Shown: piece by piece, positions 24,572 to 32,393 of the stretch | Layout of the letters: each line of letters opens with the position of its first letter | How positions within the stretch are numbered: the first letter of the stretch is position 1 | DNA from: Clostridia bacterium | GTDB lineage: Bacteria > Bacillota > Clostridia > Christensenellales > Aristaeellaceae | Assembly: GCA_017547805.1 (NCBI GenBank) | Contig: JAFYOR010000028.1 | Coordinates: forward strand, 1-64,000 | Direction: 5' to 3' | DNA length: 64,000 nt | Position numbers and translations under genes: made by a program | The notes under the pieces: generated by a model | Database searches by the model: none | The model's input: only the letters and a program-made list of their open reading frames with translations | Told to the model about the DNA's origin: nothing

Positions 24572-25756
24572 ATGCCAGAACTGAGCCGCCGTGTTCAGAC
24601 ATTCACCGATTCCGTTATCCGCCGCATGACCCGCATCTCCGACGAGGTCGGCGCAATCAATCTCTCTCAGGGGTTCCCGGATTTTCCGCCGCCCCGCGAG
24701 ATCACCGACCGCCTTGCGCAGGTTGCTTTGGAAGGACCTCATCAATACTCCGTCACCTTCGGCGCAGAGAACTTCCGAGAAGCGCTCGCTAAGAAGCAGG
24801 GCCGCGCCTACGGCAGAGAAATCAATCCCGATACTGAGATCCTGATCACCTGCGGCGGCACCGAAGCGATGATGAGCGCGATGATGACCGTCTGCAATCC
24901 CGGCGACAAGGTCATCGTCTTCTCCCCGTTCTATGAGAATTACGGCGCGGACGCCATTCTCTCCGGCGCGGATCCGATTTTCGTGCCGCTCGTTCCTCCG
25001 ACGTTCGACTTTGACCGGGAGCTGCTGGAGGAAGCCTTCCGCCAGCACCCCAAGGCCATCATTGTCTGCAACCCGAGCAATCCCTGCGGCAAGGTTTTCA
25101 CCAAAGAAGAGCTGCTCTTCATCGGCGGACTGTGCAACCGCTACGACGCATACATGATCACCGACGAGGTGTATGAGCACATCGTCTTTGCGCCGCATGT
25201 GCATGTGTACGCCGGCAGCCTGCCGGAGATTGCCGACCGCGTGATCTGCTGTTCCTCCCTCTCCAAAACCTATTCCATCACCGGCTGGCGTCTTGGCTAT
25301 CTGATTGGACCAGCAGATGTGATCGAGGGCGCGAAGAAGGTTCACGACTTTCTGACCGTCGGCGCTGCGTCTCCCCTGCAGGAGGCGGCTGTCGTCGGTC
25401 TTGAATTCCCGCAGGAGTATTACGACGGACTGACCGAGCTGTATACCAGAAAGAGAAATATCTTCCTTGACGGTCTTGACCGCATCGGCCTTAAGCACAC
25501 CGAGCCTCAGGGTTCCTACTTTGTGCTGGTGGATATCAGCGAATTCCAGCAGCCCGGCATGCGCTTTCACGGAAAGAGCGACATGGAATTCTGCGAGTGG
25601 ATGATCCGCAACGTCGGCGTTGCCGCCGTGCCGGGCTCCAGCTTCTTCCGTGAGGAGGTCAATCACCTCATCCGCCTGCACTTTGCCCGCAGCGAAGAGA
25701 CGCTTCACGAGTCCATCGCCCGCCTTGCCAGGATCCCCGAGCTGCTCAACGCATAA
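24572..25756 (+). CDS. PLP-dependent class I/II aminotransferase (methionine/aromatic-type, YbdL-like)
   Basis: A 394-residue fold-type I aminotransferase. NLSQGFPDFPPP near residue 30 is the substrate-binding N-terminal motif of the KAT/YbdL group. The PLP lysine lies in SSLSKTYSITGWRLGY near residue 236, with ITDEVYEH upstream. Related enzymes act on methionine, glutamine or aromatic amino acids. First gene of an operon with a dehydrogenase (9 nt gap) and an amino-acid ABC permease and ATPase, so its substrate is probably imported by that transporter. The ATG at 24572 follows GAAAGGCG. Confidence 0.9.
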   Translation: MPELSRRVQTFTDSVIRRMTRISDEVGAINLSQGFPDFPPPREITDRLAQVALEGPHQYSVTFGAENFREALAKKQGRAYGREINPDTEILITCGGTEAMMSAMMTVCNPGDKVIVFSPFYENYGADAILSGADPIFVPLVPPTFDFDRELLEEAFRQHPKAIIVCNPSNPCGKVFTKEELLFIGGLCNRYDAYMITDEVYEHIVFAPHVHVYAGSLPEIADRVICCSSLSKTYSITGWRLGYLIGPADVIEGAKKVHDFLTVGAASPLQEAAVVGLEFPQEYYDGLTELYTRKRNIFLDGLDRIGLKHTEPQGSYFVLVDISEFQQPGMRFHGKSDMEFCEWMIRNVGVAAVPGSSFFREEVNHLIRLHFARSEETLHESIARLARIPELLNA

Positions 25757-25765
25757 GGAGAACCG

Positions 25766-26872
25766 ATGTATATCACCGATCTCGTTTCGCTTCCTTCCTT
25801 TCTTTTCGGCCGCAACGTCTATCCCCGTCTGCCGCAGCTCATGCGTCCCTTCGGGAAGCGGTTTGCGGTTGTCGGCGGCGTGACCGCGATGGAAAAAGCG
25901 CTGCCTTCCCTGAAAGCAGCGATCAAGGACACAGAATTTGAGCTGCTGTGTGCGCTGCCCTTCGGCGGTGCCTGCACGCTTGGCGCCATGCGCACGCTTC
26001 GCGATCAGCTTTCTCCCCTCTCGCCTGATTTTATCGTGGGCATGGGCGGCGGCAAGGCAATCGACACGGCAAAGGGCGTCGCTCACCTGCTGGGCGTGCC
26101 GATGATCAGTCTGCCGACGCTCGTTTCCAACTGTGCGCCGATCACCGCACTCTCCGTTGTCTATAAAGAAGACGGTCCGTTTGATTCCTTTATGTTCTTT
26201 TATGGTCCGCCTGCACTGACCGTTGTCGATCTTGCCATCGCCGCCGGGGCGCCCGCGAAATACCTGCGCGCCGGTATGGGTGACACGCTCGCCAAGCATC
26301 TGGAATCGACTTTCAGCGCCCGGGGCGACGTCCTTGGCAAAGGGATGATGGACCATATGTCCGCCATCGGCGTTGCGCTCTCTTCCACCTGCTTTGACCC
26401 GATCCTCAAATTCGGCAGGCAGGCGCTTGACGAAGCGCAGCGCGGCGAAGCAAGACAGGCTTTTGAGCTTTGCGCCCGCAGCATCATCCTTTCCGCCGGC
26501 CTCGTTTCGCTGATGGCAAACGATGCCTACAACTGTGCGCTGGCGCATGCAGTCTGCTACGGCCTGCAGCTTTTCCCGCATGTTGAAGAAGACTTCCTGC
26601 ACGGCGATCTCGTCGCCTACGGCGCGCTGGTTCAGCTCATGCTGGACGGACAGACAGAACGCGCGCAGGCGCTGCTCAGCTTCCTGCGCTCCCTTGGTAC
26701 GCCGGTGACGCTTCGCGAAATGAATGTCCCGCTTGATCGCGCCGCGCTTGACGCCGCGCTGATTGAAGCGACAACAGGACCTGACATGGCGCACATCCCC
26801 TACAAAATTACGCCGGACATGGTGTTTGACGCCATGCACCGCCTTGAAACCCTTTCATCCCCCGACCATTAA
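25766..26872 (+). CDS. Iron-containing alcohol dehydrogenase / hydroxycarboxylate dehydrogenase-like protein (YbdH-like)
   Basis: A 368-residue member of the glycerol-dehydrogenase group. It shows the nucleotide-binding GMGGGKAIDTAKG near residue 95, the substrate/metal region GDTLAKHLES near 172 and metal-binding histidines in ALAHAVCYG and DFLHGDLVAYG. E. coli YbdH reduces 2-oxo acids to 2-hydroxy acids and sits beside the aminotransferase YbdL; the same pair occurs here. The inferred job is reduction of the 2-oxo acid made by the neighbouring aminotransferase. A glycerol dehydrogenase cannot be excluded. AAGGAG precedes the ATG. Confidence 0.82.
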   Translation: MYITDLVSLPSFLFGRNVYPRLPQLMRPFGKRFAVVGGVTAMEKALPSLKAAIKDTEFELLCALPFGGACTLGAMRTLRDQLSPLSPDFIVGMGGGKAIDTAKGVAHLLGVPMISLPTLVSNCAPITALSVVYKEDGPFDSFMFFYGPPALTVVDLAIAAGAPAKYLRAGMGDTLAKHLESTFSARGDVLGKGMMDHMSAIGVALSSTCFDPILKFGRQALDEAQRGEARQAFELCARSIILSAGLVSLMANDAYNCALAHAVCYGLQLFPHVEEDFLHGDLVAYGALVQLMLDGQTERAQALLSFLRSLGTPVTLREMNVPLDRAALDAALIEATTGPDMAHIPYKITPDMVFDAMHRLETLSSPDH

Positions 26873-26884
26873 GGAGGCCTCCCT

Positions 26885-27550
26885 TTGCTTCAAAACACTC
26901 TGATGCTGGCACAAAAGTACAGCATGAACTTCATCAACGGCCTGGGCGTCACGCTGTATCTGGCGTTCATCTCCGTCGCCCTCGGCTGCGTGATCGGCGC
27001 TTTTGTCGCCATCATACGCCTGTCCAAGAATAAGGTTCTGGGCACCATCGCTGCCGTCTACACCGAAATCGTCCGCGATACGCCGCTGCTGCTCCAGCTG
27101 TATTTCTTCTATTTCCTTCTGCCGGATATGCTGCCGGCCCTGCGCCTGACCGACTTTACCAGCATCGCCGTCGCGCTCGTCTTCAACTCCGGCGCGTACA
27201 TGGCCGAGGTCTTCCGCTCCGGCATCCAGTCCATCGACCGCGGCCAGACCGAAGCGGCGCGCTCGCTCGGTCTTTCCTCCAGCCAGACGATGATGCGCAT
27301 CATCCTGCCGCAGGCGCTTCGCAACGTCCTGCCGGCAATGTGCAATGAGTTCGTTACCGTGACCAAGGAAACGTCCCTCGCGTCCACGTTCTTTATCGGC
27401 GATCTGATGACCCAGCACAGCATCATCAAGGGCAAGACCTATCTGGTTATCGAGCCCCTGATCATCATTGGCATCATCTATTTCGTCATTACGTTCACCA
27501 TGAGCAAGCTGATTGCCATTCTTGAAAGGAAGCTGAGCACCGATGAGTGA
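26885..27550 (+). CDS. Amino-acid ABC transporter permease (His/Glu/Gln/Arg type)
   Basis: A 221-residue integral membrane permease with five helices. It has the ATPase-contact (EAA) loop [20 protein letters not shown] near 120 and [18 protein letters not shown] just after. [15 protein letters not shown] is typical of the polar amino-acid permease family. Start is a TTG at 26885, 6 nt after GGAGG; an ATG at 26903 is the alternative. The 3' end overlaps the ATPase gene by 8 nt. Confidence 0.93.
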   Translation: MLQNTLMLAQKYSMNFINGLGVTLYLAFISVALGCVIGAFVAIIRLSKNKVLGTIAAVYTEIVRDTPLLLQLYFFYFLLPDMLPALRLTDFTSIAVALVFNSGAYMAEVFRSGIQSIDRGQTEAARSLGLSSSQTMMRIILPQALRNVLPAMCNEFVTVTKETSLASTFFIGDLMTQHSIIKGKTYLVIEPLIIIGIIYFVITFTMSKLIAILERKLSTDE

Positions 27551-28301
27551 GATTTTTGATTATAAGTCCGCGCCCGAACTGATCCGCGTGGAAAACCTGC
27601 ACAAGGATTTCGGCTCCCTCAAGGTGCTTTCCGGCATCACCGAAACCATCCATAAGGGCGAAGTCGTTTCCCTGATCGGCGCTTCCGGCTCCGGCAAGTC
27701 GACTTTCCTGCGCTGCCTCAACCGCCTTGAAGAACCGACCAGCGGTCACATCTGGTTCAACGGCGTGGACATCGCGGATAAGTCCGTGGATATCGACCTG
27801 CACCGCCAGAAGATGGGCATGGTTTTCCAGCACTTCAATATCTTTCCGCACATGTCCGTTATTGAGAATATCACGCTTGCGCCGATCATGCTCAAAAAGA
27901 AGAGCAAGGACGAAGCCGTTGCGCAGGCGGAAGCGCTGTTGCAGCGCGTCGGCCTGTTTGACAAGCGCGACAACAAGCCCTCCCGCCTTTCCGGCGGACA
28001 GAAGCAGCGTCTTGCCATCGTGCGCGCGCTTGCGATGGAGCCGGAAGTCATGCTCTTTGACGAACCGACCTCCGCGCTCGACCCGGAAATGGTCGGCGAA
28101 GTGCTCGAAGTCATCAAGAGTCTGGCCAGCGACGGCATGACCTGCGTGATCGTCACCCATGAGATGGGCTTTGCCCGCGAGGTCTGCAACCGCGTCTTCT
28201 TCATGGACGAGGGCGTCATCCGCGAGCAGGGCGCTCCGCATCAGCTCTTTGATCATCCGCAGCATCCCCGCACCCGCGATTTCCTGAGCAAGGTGCTGTA
28301 A
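27543..28301 (+). CDS. Amino-acid ABC transporter ATP-binding protein (GlnQ-like)
   Basis: A 252-residue ATPase with Walker [10 protein letters not shown] near residue 46, Q-loop [11 protein letters not shown], signature [11 protein letters not shown], Walker [13 protein letters not shown] and H-loop VTHEMGF. All catalytic residues are intact and the sequence is of the polar amino-acid class. Overlaps the permease by 8 nt, so translation is coupled. The substrate-binding partner is encoded divergently at 23.5-24.3 kb. Confidence 0.96.
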   Translation: MSEIFDYKSAPELIRVENLHKDFGSLKVLSGITETIHKGEVVSLIGASGSGKSTFLRCLNRLEEPTSGHIWFNGVDIADKSVDIDLHRQKMGMVFQHFNIFPHMSVIENITLAPIMLKKKSKDEAVAQAEALLQRVGLFDKRDNKPSRLSGGQKQRLAIVRALAMEPEVMLFDEPTSALDPEMVGEVLEVIKSLASDGMTCVIVTHEMGFAREVCNRVFFMDEGVIREQGAPHQLFDHPQHPRTRDFLSKVL

Positions 28302-29204
28302 ATGGAACTCAAACACATCGTCACCGCACAGGAGGAAGGCATGACGCTGCAGCATGTGCTGCGCAGCGTCATGGGACTTTCCGCACGGGAAACGAGAAAC
28401 GCAAAACAGCAGGGCGGCGTCACCGTAAATGGCGCGCCCTTTTTTTCTAACCAGAAGGTCAGCGCCGGCATGACCGTGCGCGTGGTGCTTGGCAGCTACG
28501 AACAGACAGGCTGTCAGGCAGAAACAGCGCTTCCTGCGCCGCAGGTGCTCTTTGAAGATGACACGCTGATTGCGGTCTTTAAGCCGGCGCTGCTGCAATG
28601 CCACCCATCCCCCTCTGCGCCGGGCGGCACGGATACGCTTGAAGCGCGCGTTCAGCAGCACCTTGGCAAACCCGCGCATCCGGTTCACCGCCTCGATGCT
28701 GAAACCACGGGCATCGTTCTTTTCGCCAAGATGCCCTTTGCACAGGCGCATCTGCAGCATCAGATGCAGGAAGGCACGTTCAGCAAGACATACCGTGCAT
28801 GGTGTTTCGGCGCCCCCGCGCCCGCCTGCGGAGAAATCGATGCGCCGATCGCAAGGATCACGCCGGACAGCTTTACCCGCATCGTCCGCGCCGACGGACA
28901 GCGCGCTGTCAGCCGCTATGAAACCCTTGAAACAATCCCGCTTTCGGGCGGCGGATTCGCTTCTCTGCTTTCCCTTTCGCCCATCACCGGACGCACCCAT
29001 CAGCTTCGCGTACATATGGCGCACATCGGCTGTCCGCTGCTGGGCGATCAGCGTTATTTTACCGATGCATCGCAGGCCGCAGGCGAACAGCTTTCCCTGC
29101 GTTACCACCAGCTCAGCGCGGTTTCCCTCCGCTTCCTTCATCCAGCCAGTGCACAGCCCGTACAGATTGACTGCGCGCCGGAATTCTCCTTTCAGCCTGA
29201 ATGA
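28302..29204 (+). CDS. RluA/RluD-family pseudouridine synthase
   Basis: A 300-residue protein with an N-terminal S4-like RNA-binding region (about 12-65) and a synthase domain. Its catalytic motif is VHRLDAETTGIVLFAK (Asp near residue 133), and the later ITGRTHQLRVHMAHIGCPLLG motif is also complete. The target uridine (23S rRNA or tRNA) cannot be told from sequence. It starts immediately after the ABC ATPase stop codon, so it is the last gene of that operon although functionally unrelated. A terminator follows. Confidence 0.92.
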   Translation: MELKHIVTAQEEGMTLQHVLRSVMGLSARETRNAKQQGGVTVNGAPFFSNQKVSAGMTVRVVLGSYEQTGCQAETALPAPQVLFEDDTLIAVFKPALLQCHPSPSAPGGTDTLEARVQQHLGKPAHPVHRLDAETTGIVLFAKMPFAQAHLQHQMQEGTFSKTYRAWCFGAPAPACGEIDAPIARITPDSFTRIVRADGQRAVSRYETLETIPLSGGGFASLLSLSPITGRTHQLRVHMAHIGCPLLGDQRYFTDASQAAGEQLSLRYHQLSAVSLRFLHPASAQPVQIDCAPEFSFQPE

Positions 29205-29229
29205 AACTCTTTCCTGCGTATCCAGATAA

Positions 29230-29262
29230 CGGAATGCCCCTCAACGGGCATTCCGTTTTTTC
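29230..29262 (+). terminator. Terminator of the aminotransferase-ABC-RluD operon
   Basis: Perfect 10-bp stem CGGAATGCCC with GGGCATTCCG and six following T. Confidence 0.92.
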
Positions 29263-29369
29263 TTATATTGCATTGTTTTTTCTCCTTGCTGCTTCACTTG
29301 ATCGTTCCTGTCATAAGTTGGTAGTAGTTATTGTGCAATAAACATTTGTTCGGCTGCGTTTTGTATTCA

Positions 29370-29403
29370 GAAGGCGGTCAGGAACGGCCGCTTGAACGCC
29401 TTC
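29370..29403 (+). promoter_or_regulatory. Leader hairpin upstream of the SH3-repeat gene
   Basis: GAAGGCG pairs with CGCCTTC, enclosing a smaller CGG/CCG stem, just 10 nt before the AAAGGAGG of the next gene. No T run follows, so it is not a terminator; a mRNA-stability or translation role is possible. Confidence 0.35.
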
Positions 29404-29427
29404 GCAATGACAAAGGAGGATATTCCT

Positions 29428-30324
29428 ATGCACAACAGCAAGAAAAACGCAGCCGTGGCTGCGATGCTTACGATGGCGATGGCGATTCCGATGGGCGCTG
29501 CCGCAGAAAACGAAACCAAGGTCATCACCTGCGGCACACTGAACCTGCGTGAAGCCGCCACCACCGAATCCGATGTAATCGGCAAATACGGCTGGGGCAC
29601 CGAGGTCAGCGTCCTCGGCGTCAGCGGCGACTGGTCCTATGTTCAGGTCGGTGGGCAGAACGGCTACATGTATTCCAAGTATCTGGGCAGCGAAGGCGAA
29701 ACGAACGTCGCGGCGTACGTCGCCACCAATTCCCGCGGTCTTAACCTGCGCAAGAGCCCGAATGGCGAAATCATCACCTCCTTCCCGCGCGGCACAAAGG
29801 TGACCATCCTTTCTACCGACGGCGCATGGAGCAAGGTCAGCGCCGGCGAGTACACCGGCTATATGCTCTCGCAGTGGCTCTCCGGCAGCAAGCCGTCCTC
29901 CGGCAGCGTGCAGGGCAGCATCGGCAGCGCCGTTGTCGCCAATCCGAAGGATACGCAGGTCCTCTTCCTGCGCAGCGAGCCGAGCATCGACAGCGAAGCC
30001 CTCGGTTACTTCCGCAACGGCAAGTCCGTCACCCTGCTTGAAAAGCTTGACGGCTGGTACAAGGTGAACGTGGACGGCAAGACCGGCTACATGATGAGCA
30101 ACTTCCTGAACGTGAAAGAAACCCATGCCGCCAACGCTACCGTCGTCAATCCCAACGGCAACAGCTACGTCAATTTCCGCAAGGGCGCGTCCCTGAACGC
30201 GGAGGTGATCCGCCGCATTCCGGTCGGCACGGCGATCAAGGTCATCGAAAAGACCACCGACTGGACCAAGACCGAGATTGACGGCGTGACCGGCTACATC
30301 TCCACCTGGTTCCTCAAGTTCTGA
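29428..30324 (+). CDS. Exported protein with four bacterial SH3 domains
   Basis: A 298-residue protein with a signal peptide (MHNSKKNAAVAAMLTMAMAI onward, cut after AAA near 26). Four SH3b repeats follow at about 30-85, 95-150, 170-225 and 232-298. Each has the pattern LNLR(E/K)...(V/I)...G...V.(V/I)L...W..V....GYM. Such domains usually bind peptidoglycan peptides. No catalytic domain is present, so it may be a wall-binding or scaffold protein. AAAGGAGG precedes the ATG at 29428; an upstream in-frame ATG lacks a site. Confidence 0.9.
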   Translation: MHNSKKNAAVAAMLTMAMAIPMGAAAENETKVITCGTLNLREAATTESDVIGKYGWGTEVSVLGVSGDWSYVQVGGQNGYMYSKYLGSEGETNVAAYVATNSRGLNLRKSPNGEIITSFPRGTKVTILSTDGAWSKVSAGEYTGYMLSQWLSGSKPSSGSVQGSIGSAVVANPKDTQVLFLRSEPSIDSEALGYFRNGKSVTLLEKLDGWYKVNVDGKTGYMMSNFLNVKETHAANATVVNPNGNSYVNFRKGASLNAEVIRRIPVGTAIKVIEKTTDWTKTEIDGVTGYISTWFLKF

Positions 30325-30400
30325 TTCACCACTTCCCATACGAAAAACTAACCAACAAACAAAAGACCCGTTTTCTTTCTTCTCTTTCTATCTTTATATG

Positions 30401-30427
30401 AAAAGGCAGCCGTTTCGGCTGCCTTTT
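30401..30427. terminator. Bidirectional terminator between the SH3 gene and the XRE gene
   Basis: Perfect 11-bp stem AAAAGGCAGCC with GGCTGCCTTTT; the arms supply T runs in both directions for the convergent genes. Confidence 0.85.
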
Positions 30428-30430
30428 GCT

Positions 30431-30643
30431 TCATATGTTCTTTCCGCTGTCTTTCAGCGTAAAACTGCCTTCAAACTCCGCACCGCATATTTCCGCAATC
30501 TCCTGAAGCTCCTTCTCCCGGAAATTGTCGCGTCCCATTTTCTGGGATAAGTTCTGCGGCGATACGCCAAGCTTCTGTGCCAGCTCTTTGAGCTCCATTC
30601 CTCGGTATGCAAGAAGCATTCTGATTTTCACTGCCATGCTCAT
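30431..30643 (-). CDS. Small XRE-family helix-turn-helix regulator
   Basis: A 70-residue protein that is essentially one HTH domain: KELAQKLGVSPQNLSQKMGR is the helix-turn-helix itself, followed by FREKELQEIAEICGAEFEGS. It is a stand-alone DNA-binding domain of the Cro/CI type. The gene ends right at the terminator shared with the SH3 gene. AGGGAG lies upstream of the ATG at 30643 at somewhat long spacing; ATG at 30637 is also possible. Its target is unknown; the AT-rich promoter region that follows is the obvious candidate. Confidence 0.8.
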   Translation of the reverse strand: MSMAVKIRMLLAYRGMELKELAQKLGVSPQNLSQKMGRDNFREKELQEIAEICGAEFEGSFTLKDSGKNI

Positions 30644-30671
30644 AATCTGATCATCTCCCTAAGATAGTTAA

Positions 30672-30700
30672 ATTATACATAAGGAAATGAATTGAAACAA
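30672..30700 (-). promoter_or_regulatory. Sigma-A promoter of the XRE regulator gene
   Basis: Minus strand TTGTTT, 17 nt, TATAAT; about 28 nt from the start codon. Confidence 0.65.
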
Positions 30701-30740
30701 TTATACAATTTACAGCCGAAATTTTCAGATATTTCACAAC

Positions 30741-30769
30741 TTGATTTATTTAATTATTTGCTTTAATTT
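30741..30769 (+). promoter_or_regulatory. Possible promoter toward the 83-aa gene and enolase
   Basis: Plus strand TTGATT, 17 nt, TAATTT inside a very AT-rich stretch (30660-30811). Chance matches are likely in such sequence, so this is tentative. Confidence 0.35.
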
Positions 30770-30811
30770 ATTAAATGCAATCGTTAATTACTAAATTTTA
30801 TTGTGTAAAGG

Positions 30812-31063
30812 ATGAGAATTTTGGGGAAATCCATTGTTTATTATACTCAATCTCCTGAAATGATCAGCGCGGAAATCAAGCATACCCGCGCAGCCATCGA
30901 AGAAACGATCTGCGCCTCGGCAGGAAACGATGCGCAAGCCGCGCAGATCTATGCGCAGCTTGCCCCGCTCTTTACGCAGCTGGAAACGCTGAATTTCCAT
31001 CTTGGTGCGCTTCTTGCGCACGCCTTTCCCATGCAGGATGCTTCTGAGAAAGAAACCGTATAA
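30812..31063 (+). CDS. Small soluble protein of unknown function upstream of enolase
   Basis: An 83-residue, mostly helical, acidic-to-neutral product with Ala-rich heptad-like segments (SAEIKHTRAAIEET, AQAAQIYAQLAPLFTQLETL). No signal peptide or membrane helix and no family recognised. Start is uncertain: the ATG at 30812 has AAAGG immediately before it, and an in-frame TTG at 30821 is better spaced. Codon use resembles neighbours from about residue 15 on. It ends 8 nt before a hairpin that covers the enolase ribosome binding site, so its translation may control enolase. Confidence 0.55.
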   Translation: MRILGKSIVYYTQSPEMISAEIKHTRAAIEETICASAGNDAQAAQIYAQLAPLFTQLETLNFHLGALLAHAFPMQDASEKETV

Positions 31064-31071
31064 TTCTGCCC

Positions 31072-31106
31072 CCCTCCGTTCAACCTTCTTAAAAAGGAAC
31101 GGAGGG
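31072..31106 (+). promoter_or_regulatory. Hairpin sequestering the enolase ribosome binding site
   Basis: CCCTCCGTTC (31072-31081) pairs perfectly with GAACGGAGGG (31097-31106) around a 15-nt loop. The 3' arm contains the GGAGGG that serves the ATG at 31113. The 5' arm lies just after the stop codon of the 83-aa gene, so a terminating ribosome would open it. Could act as translational coupling, thermosensor or weak terminator (TTTATT follows). Confidence 0.65.
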
Positions 31107-31112
31107 TTTATT

Positions 31113-32393
31113 ATGTCATCAACAGAAATCGTCAGCCTGCTTGGACGTGAGGTGCTCGATTCGCGCAGCAATCCCACCGTGGAAGCGGAAGTGCGCCTCG
31201 CCTGCGGCGTCACCTGTACAGCCATCGCGCCCAGCGGCGCTTCAACCGGCACATTTGAAGCCATCGAGCTGCGCGACGGAGATATGCAGGCCTATCACGG
31301 TAAGGGCGTCACACGCGCCTGCAAGCATGTTTCCACAACCATCTGTAAGGCGCTGCGCGGCATGGACGCCGCCAACCAGTCCGCCATCGACGATGCGCTG
31401 TGCTGCGCGGACGGTACAGAGAACAAGGCGAAACTGGGCGCAAACGCAACGCTGGCCGTCTCCATGGCCTGCGCAAAGGCCGCCTCCGCTGCAAGAGGCA
31501 TCGCGCTGTTCAAACATCTGGGCGGCGAGCAGGGCTGCACCATGCCCATGCCGATGATGAACATCCTCAACGGCGGCGCGCATGCAGGAAACGGGCTGGA
31601 TATTCAGGAATTCATGATCATCCCAAAGGGAAGCAGGCGCTTTCGCGACGCGCTGCGCATGTGCACAGAGGTGTACCACACCCTTGCGTCCATCCTCAAA
31701 AAAAGGGGACTTTCCTGCTCTGTGGGCGACGAAGGCGGCTTCGCACCGGACATCAGCGACGAAACGCAAGCTATCGAGCTGATTCTTGAAGCCATTACAC
31801 ATGCCGGTTATGCCGCGCCTGCTGATTTTGTGCTCGCGCTGGACGCCGCCGCCAGCGAATGGAAGATCGTCGATGGATATGCGCTGCCAAAGAGCAAACG
31901 GACTTTCTCGACAGAGTCGCTGATCGATTACTGGCAGAACCTCACACAGCAGTACCCCATCCTCTCCCTTGAAGATCCGCTGGATGAGGAGGACTTTATC
32001 GGCTGGCAATCGCTGACCGAGCGCCTTGGCGGCCATTGCCAGCTGGTAGGAGATGATCTCTTTGTCACCAATCCGCAGCGGATTGAAAAGGGGCTTCGCC
32101 TGCATTGCGCCAATGCCGTTCTGCTCAAGCCCAACCAGATCGGCACGCTGAGCGAAACCATGAACGCGCATCGCCTTGCAGTTCTCAATGGCATGAAAAC
32201 CATTCTCTCTCACCGCTCAGGCGACAGCGAAGACACGACCATTGCCGACCTTGCCGTTGCGCTCAATTGCGGACAGATTAAGGCCGGCGCGCCCTGCCGC
32301 AGCGAACGCGTGGCGAAATACAACCGCCTGCTGCGCATTGAGGATGCGCTGGGCTGCGGCGCCACGCTTGGAAAGGCAGGCGTTCATCCATGA
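31113..32393 (+). CDS. eno: Enolase (phosphopyruvate hydratase), somewhat divergent
   Basis: Interconverts 2-phosphoglycerate and PEP. The 426-residue protein has the expected blocks: VLDSRSNPTVEAEV near 13, SGASTGTFEAIELRDGD near 40, GGAHAGNGLDIQEFMIIP near 155, the proton-donor region SVGDEGGFAPD near 205, SLEDPLDE near 288, VLLKPNQIGT with the catalytic lysine near 337, and SHRSGDSEDTTIADL near 367. Usual consensus residues are replaced in several blocks (SRGNPTVE, ASTGxHEA and SGETEDT variants), so it may be a secondary enolase. The ATG at 31113 is 6 nt after GGAGGG. Its stop codon overlaps the next start by 4 nt. Confidence 0.93.
   Translation: MSSTEIVSLLGREVLDSRSNPTVEAEVRLACGVTCTAIAPSGASTGTFEAIELRDGDMQAYHGKGVTRACKHVSTTICKALRGMDAANQSAIDDALCCADGTENKAKLGANATLAVSMACAKAASAARGIALFKHLGGEQGCTMPMPMMNILNGGAHAGNGLDIQEFMIIPKGSRRFRDALRMCTEVYHTLASILKKRGLSCSVGDEGGFAPDISDETQAIELILEAITHAGYAAPADFVLALDAAASEWKIVDGYALPKSKRTFSTESLIDYWQNLTQQYPILSLEDPLDEEDFIGWQSLTERLGGHCQLVGDDLFVTNPQRIEKGLRLHCANAVLLKPNQIGTLSETMNAHRLAVLNGMKTILSHRSGDSEDTTIADLAVALNCGQIKAGAPCRSERVAKYNRLLRIEDALGCGATLGKAGVHP

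Noticed and set aside
24548-26839. A 763-codon open frame on the minus strand
   Set aside because: Antisense to the aminotransferase and dehydrogenase genes, which have clear motifs and ribosome binding sites on the plus strand.
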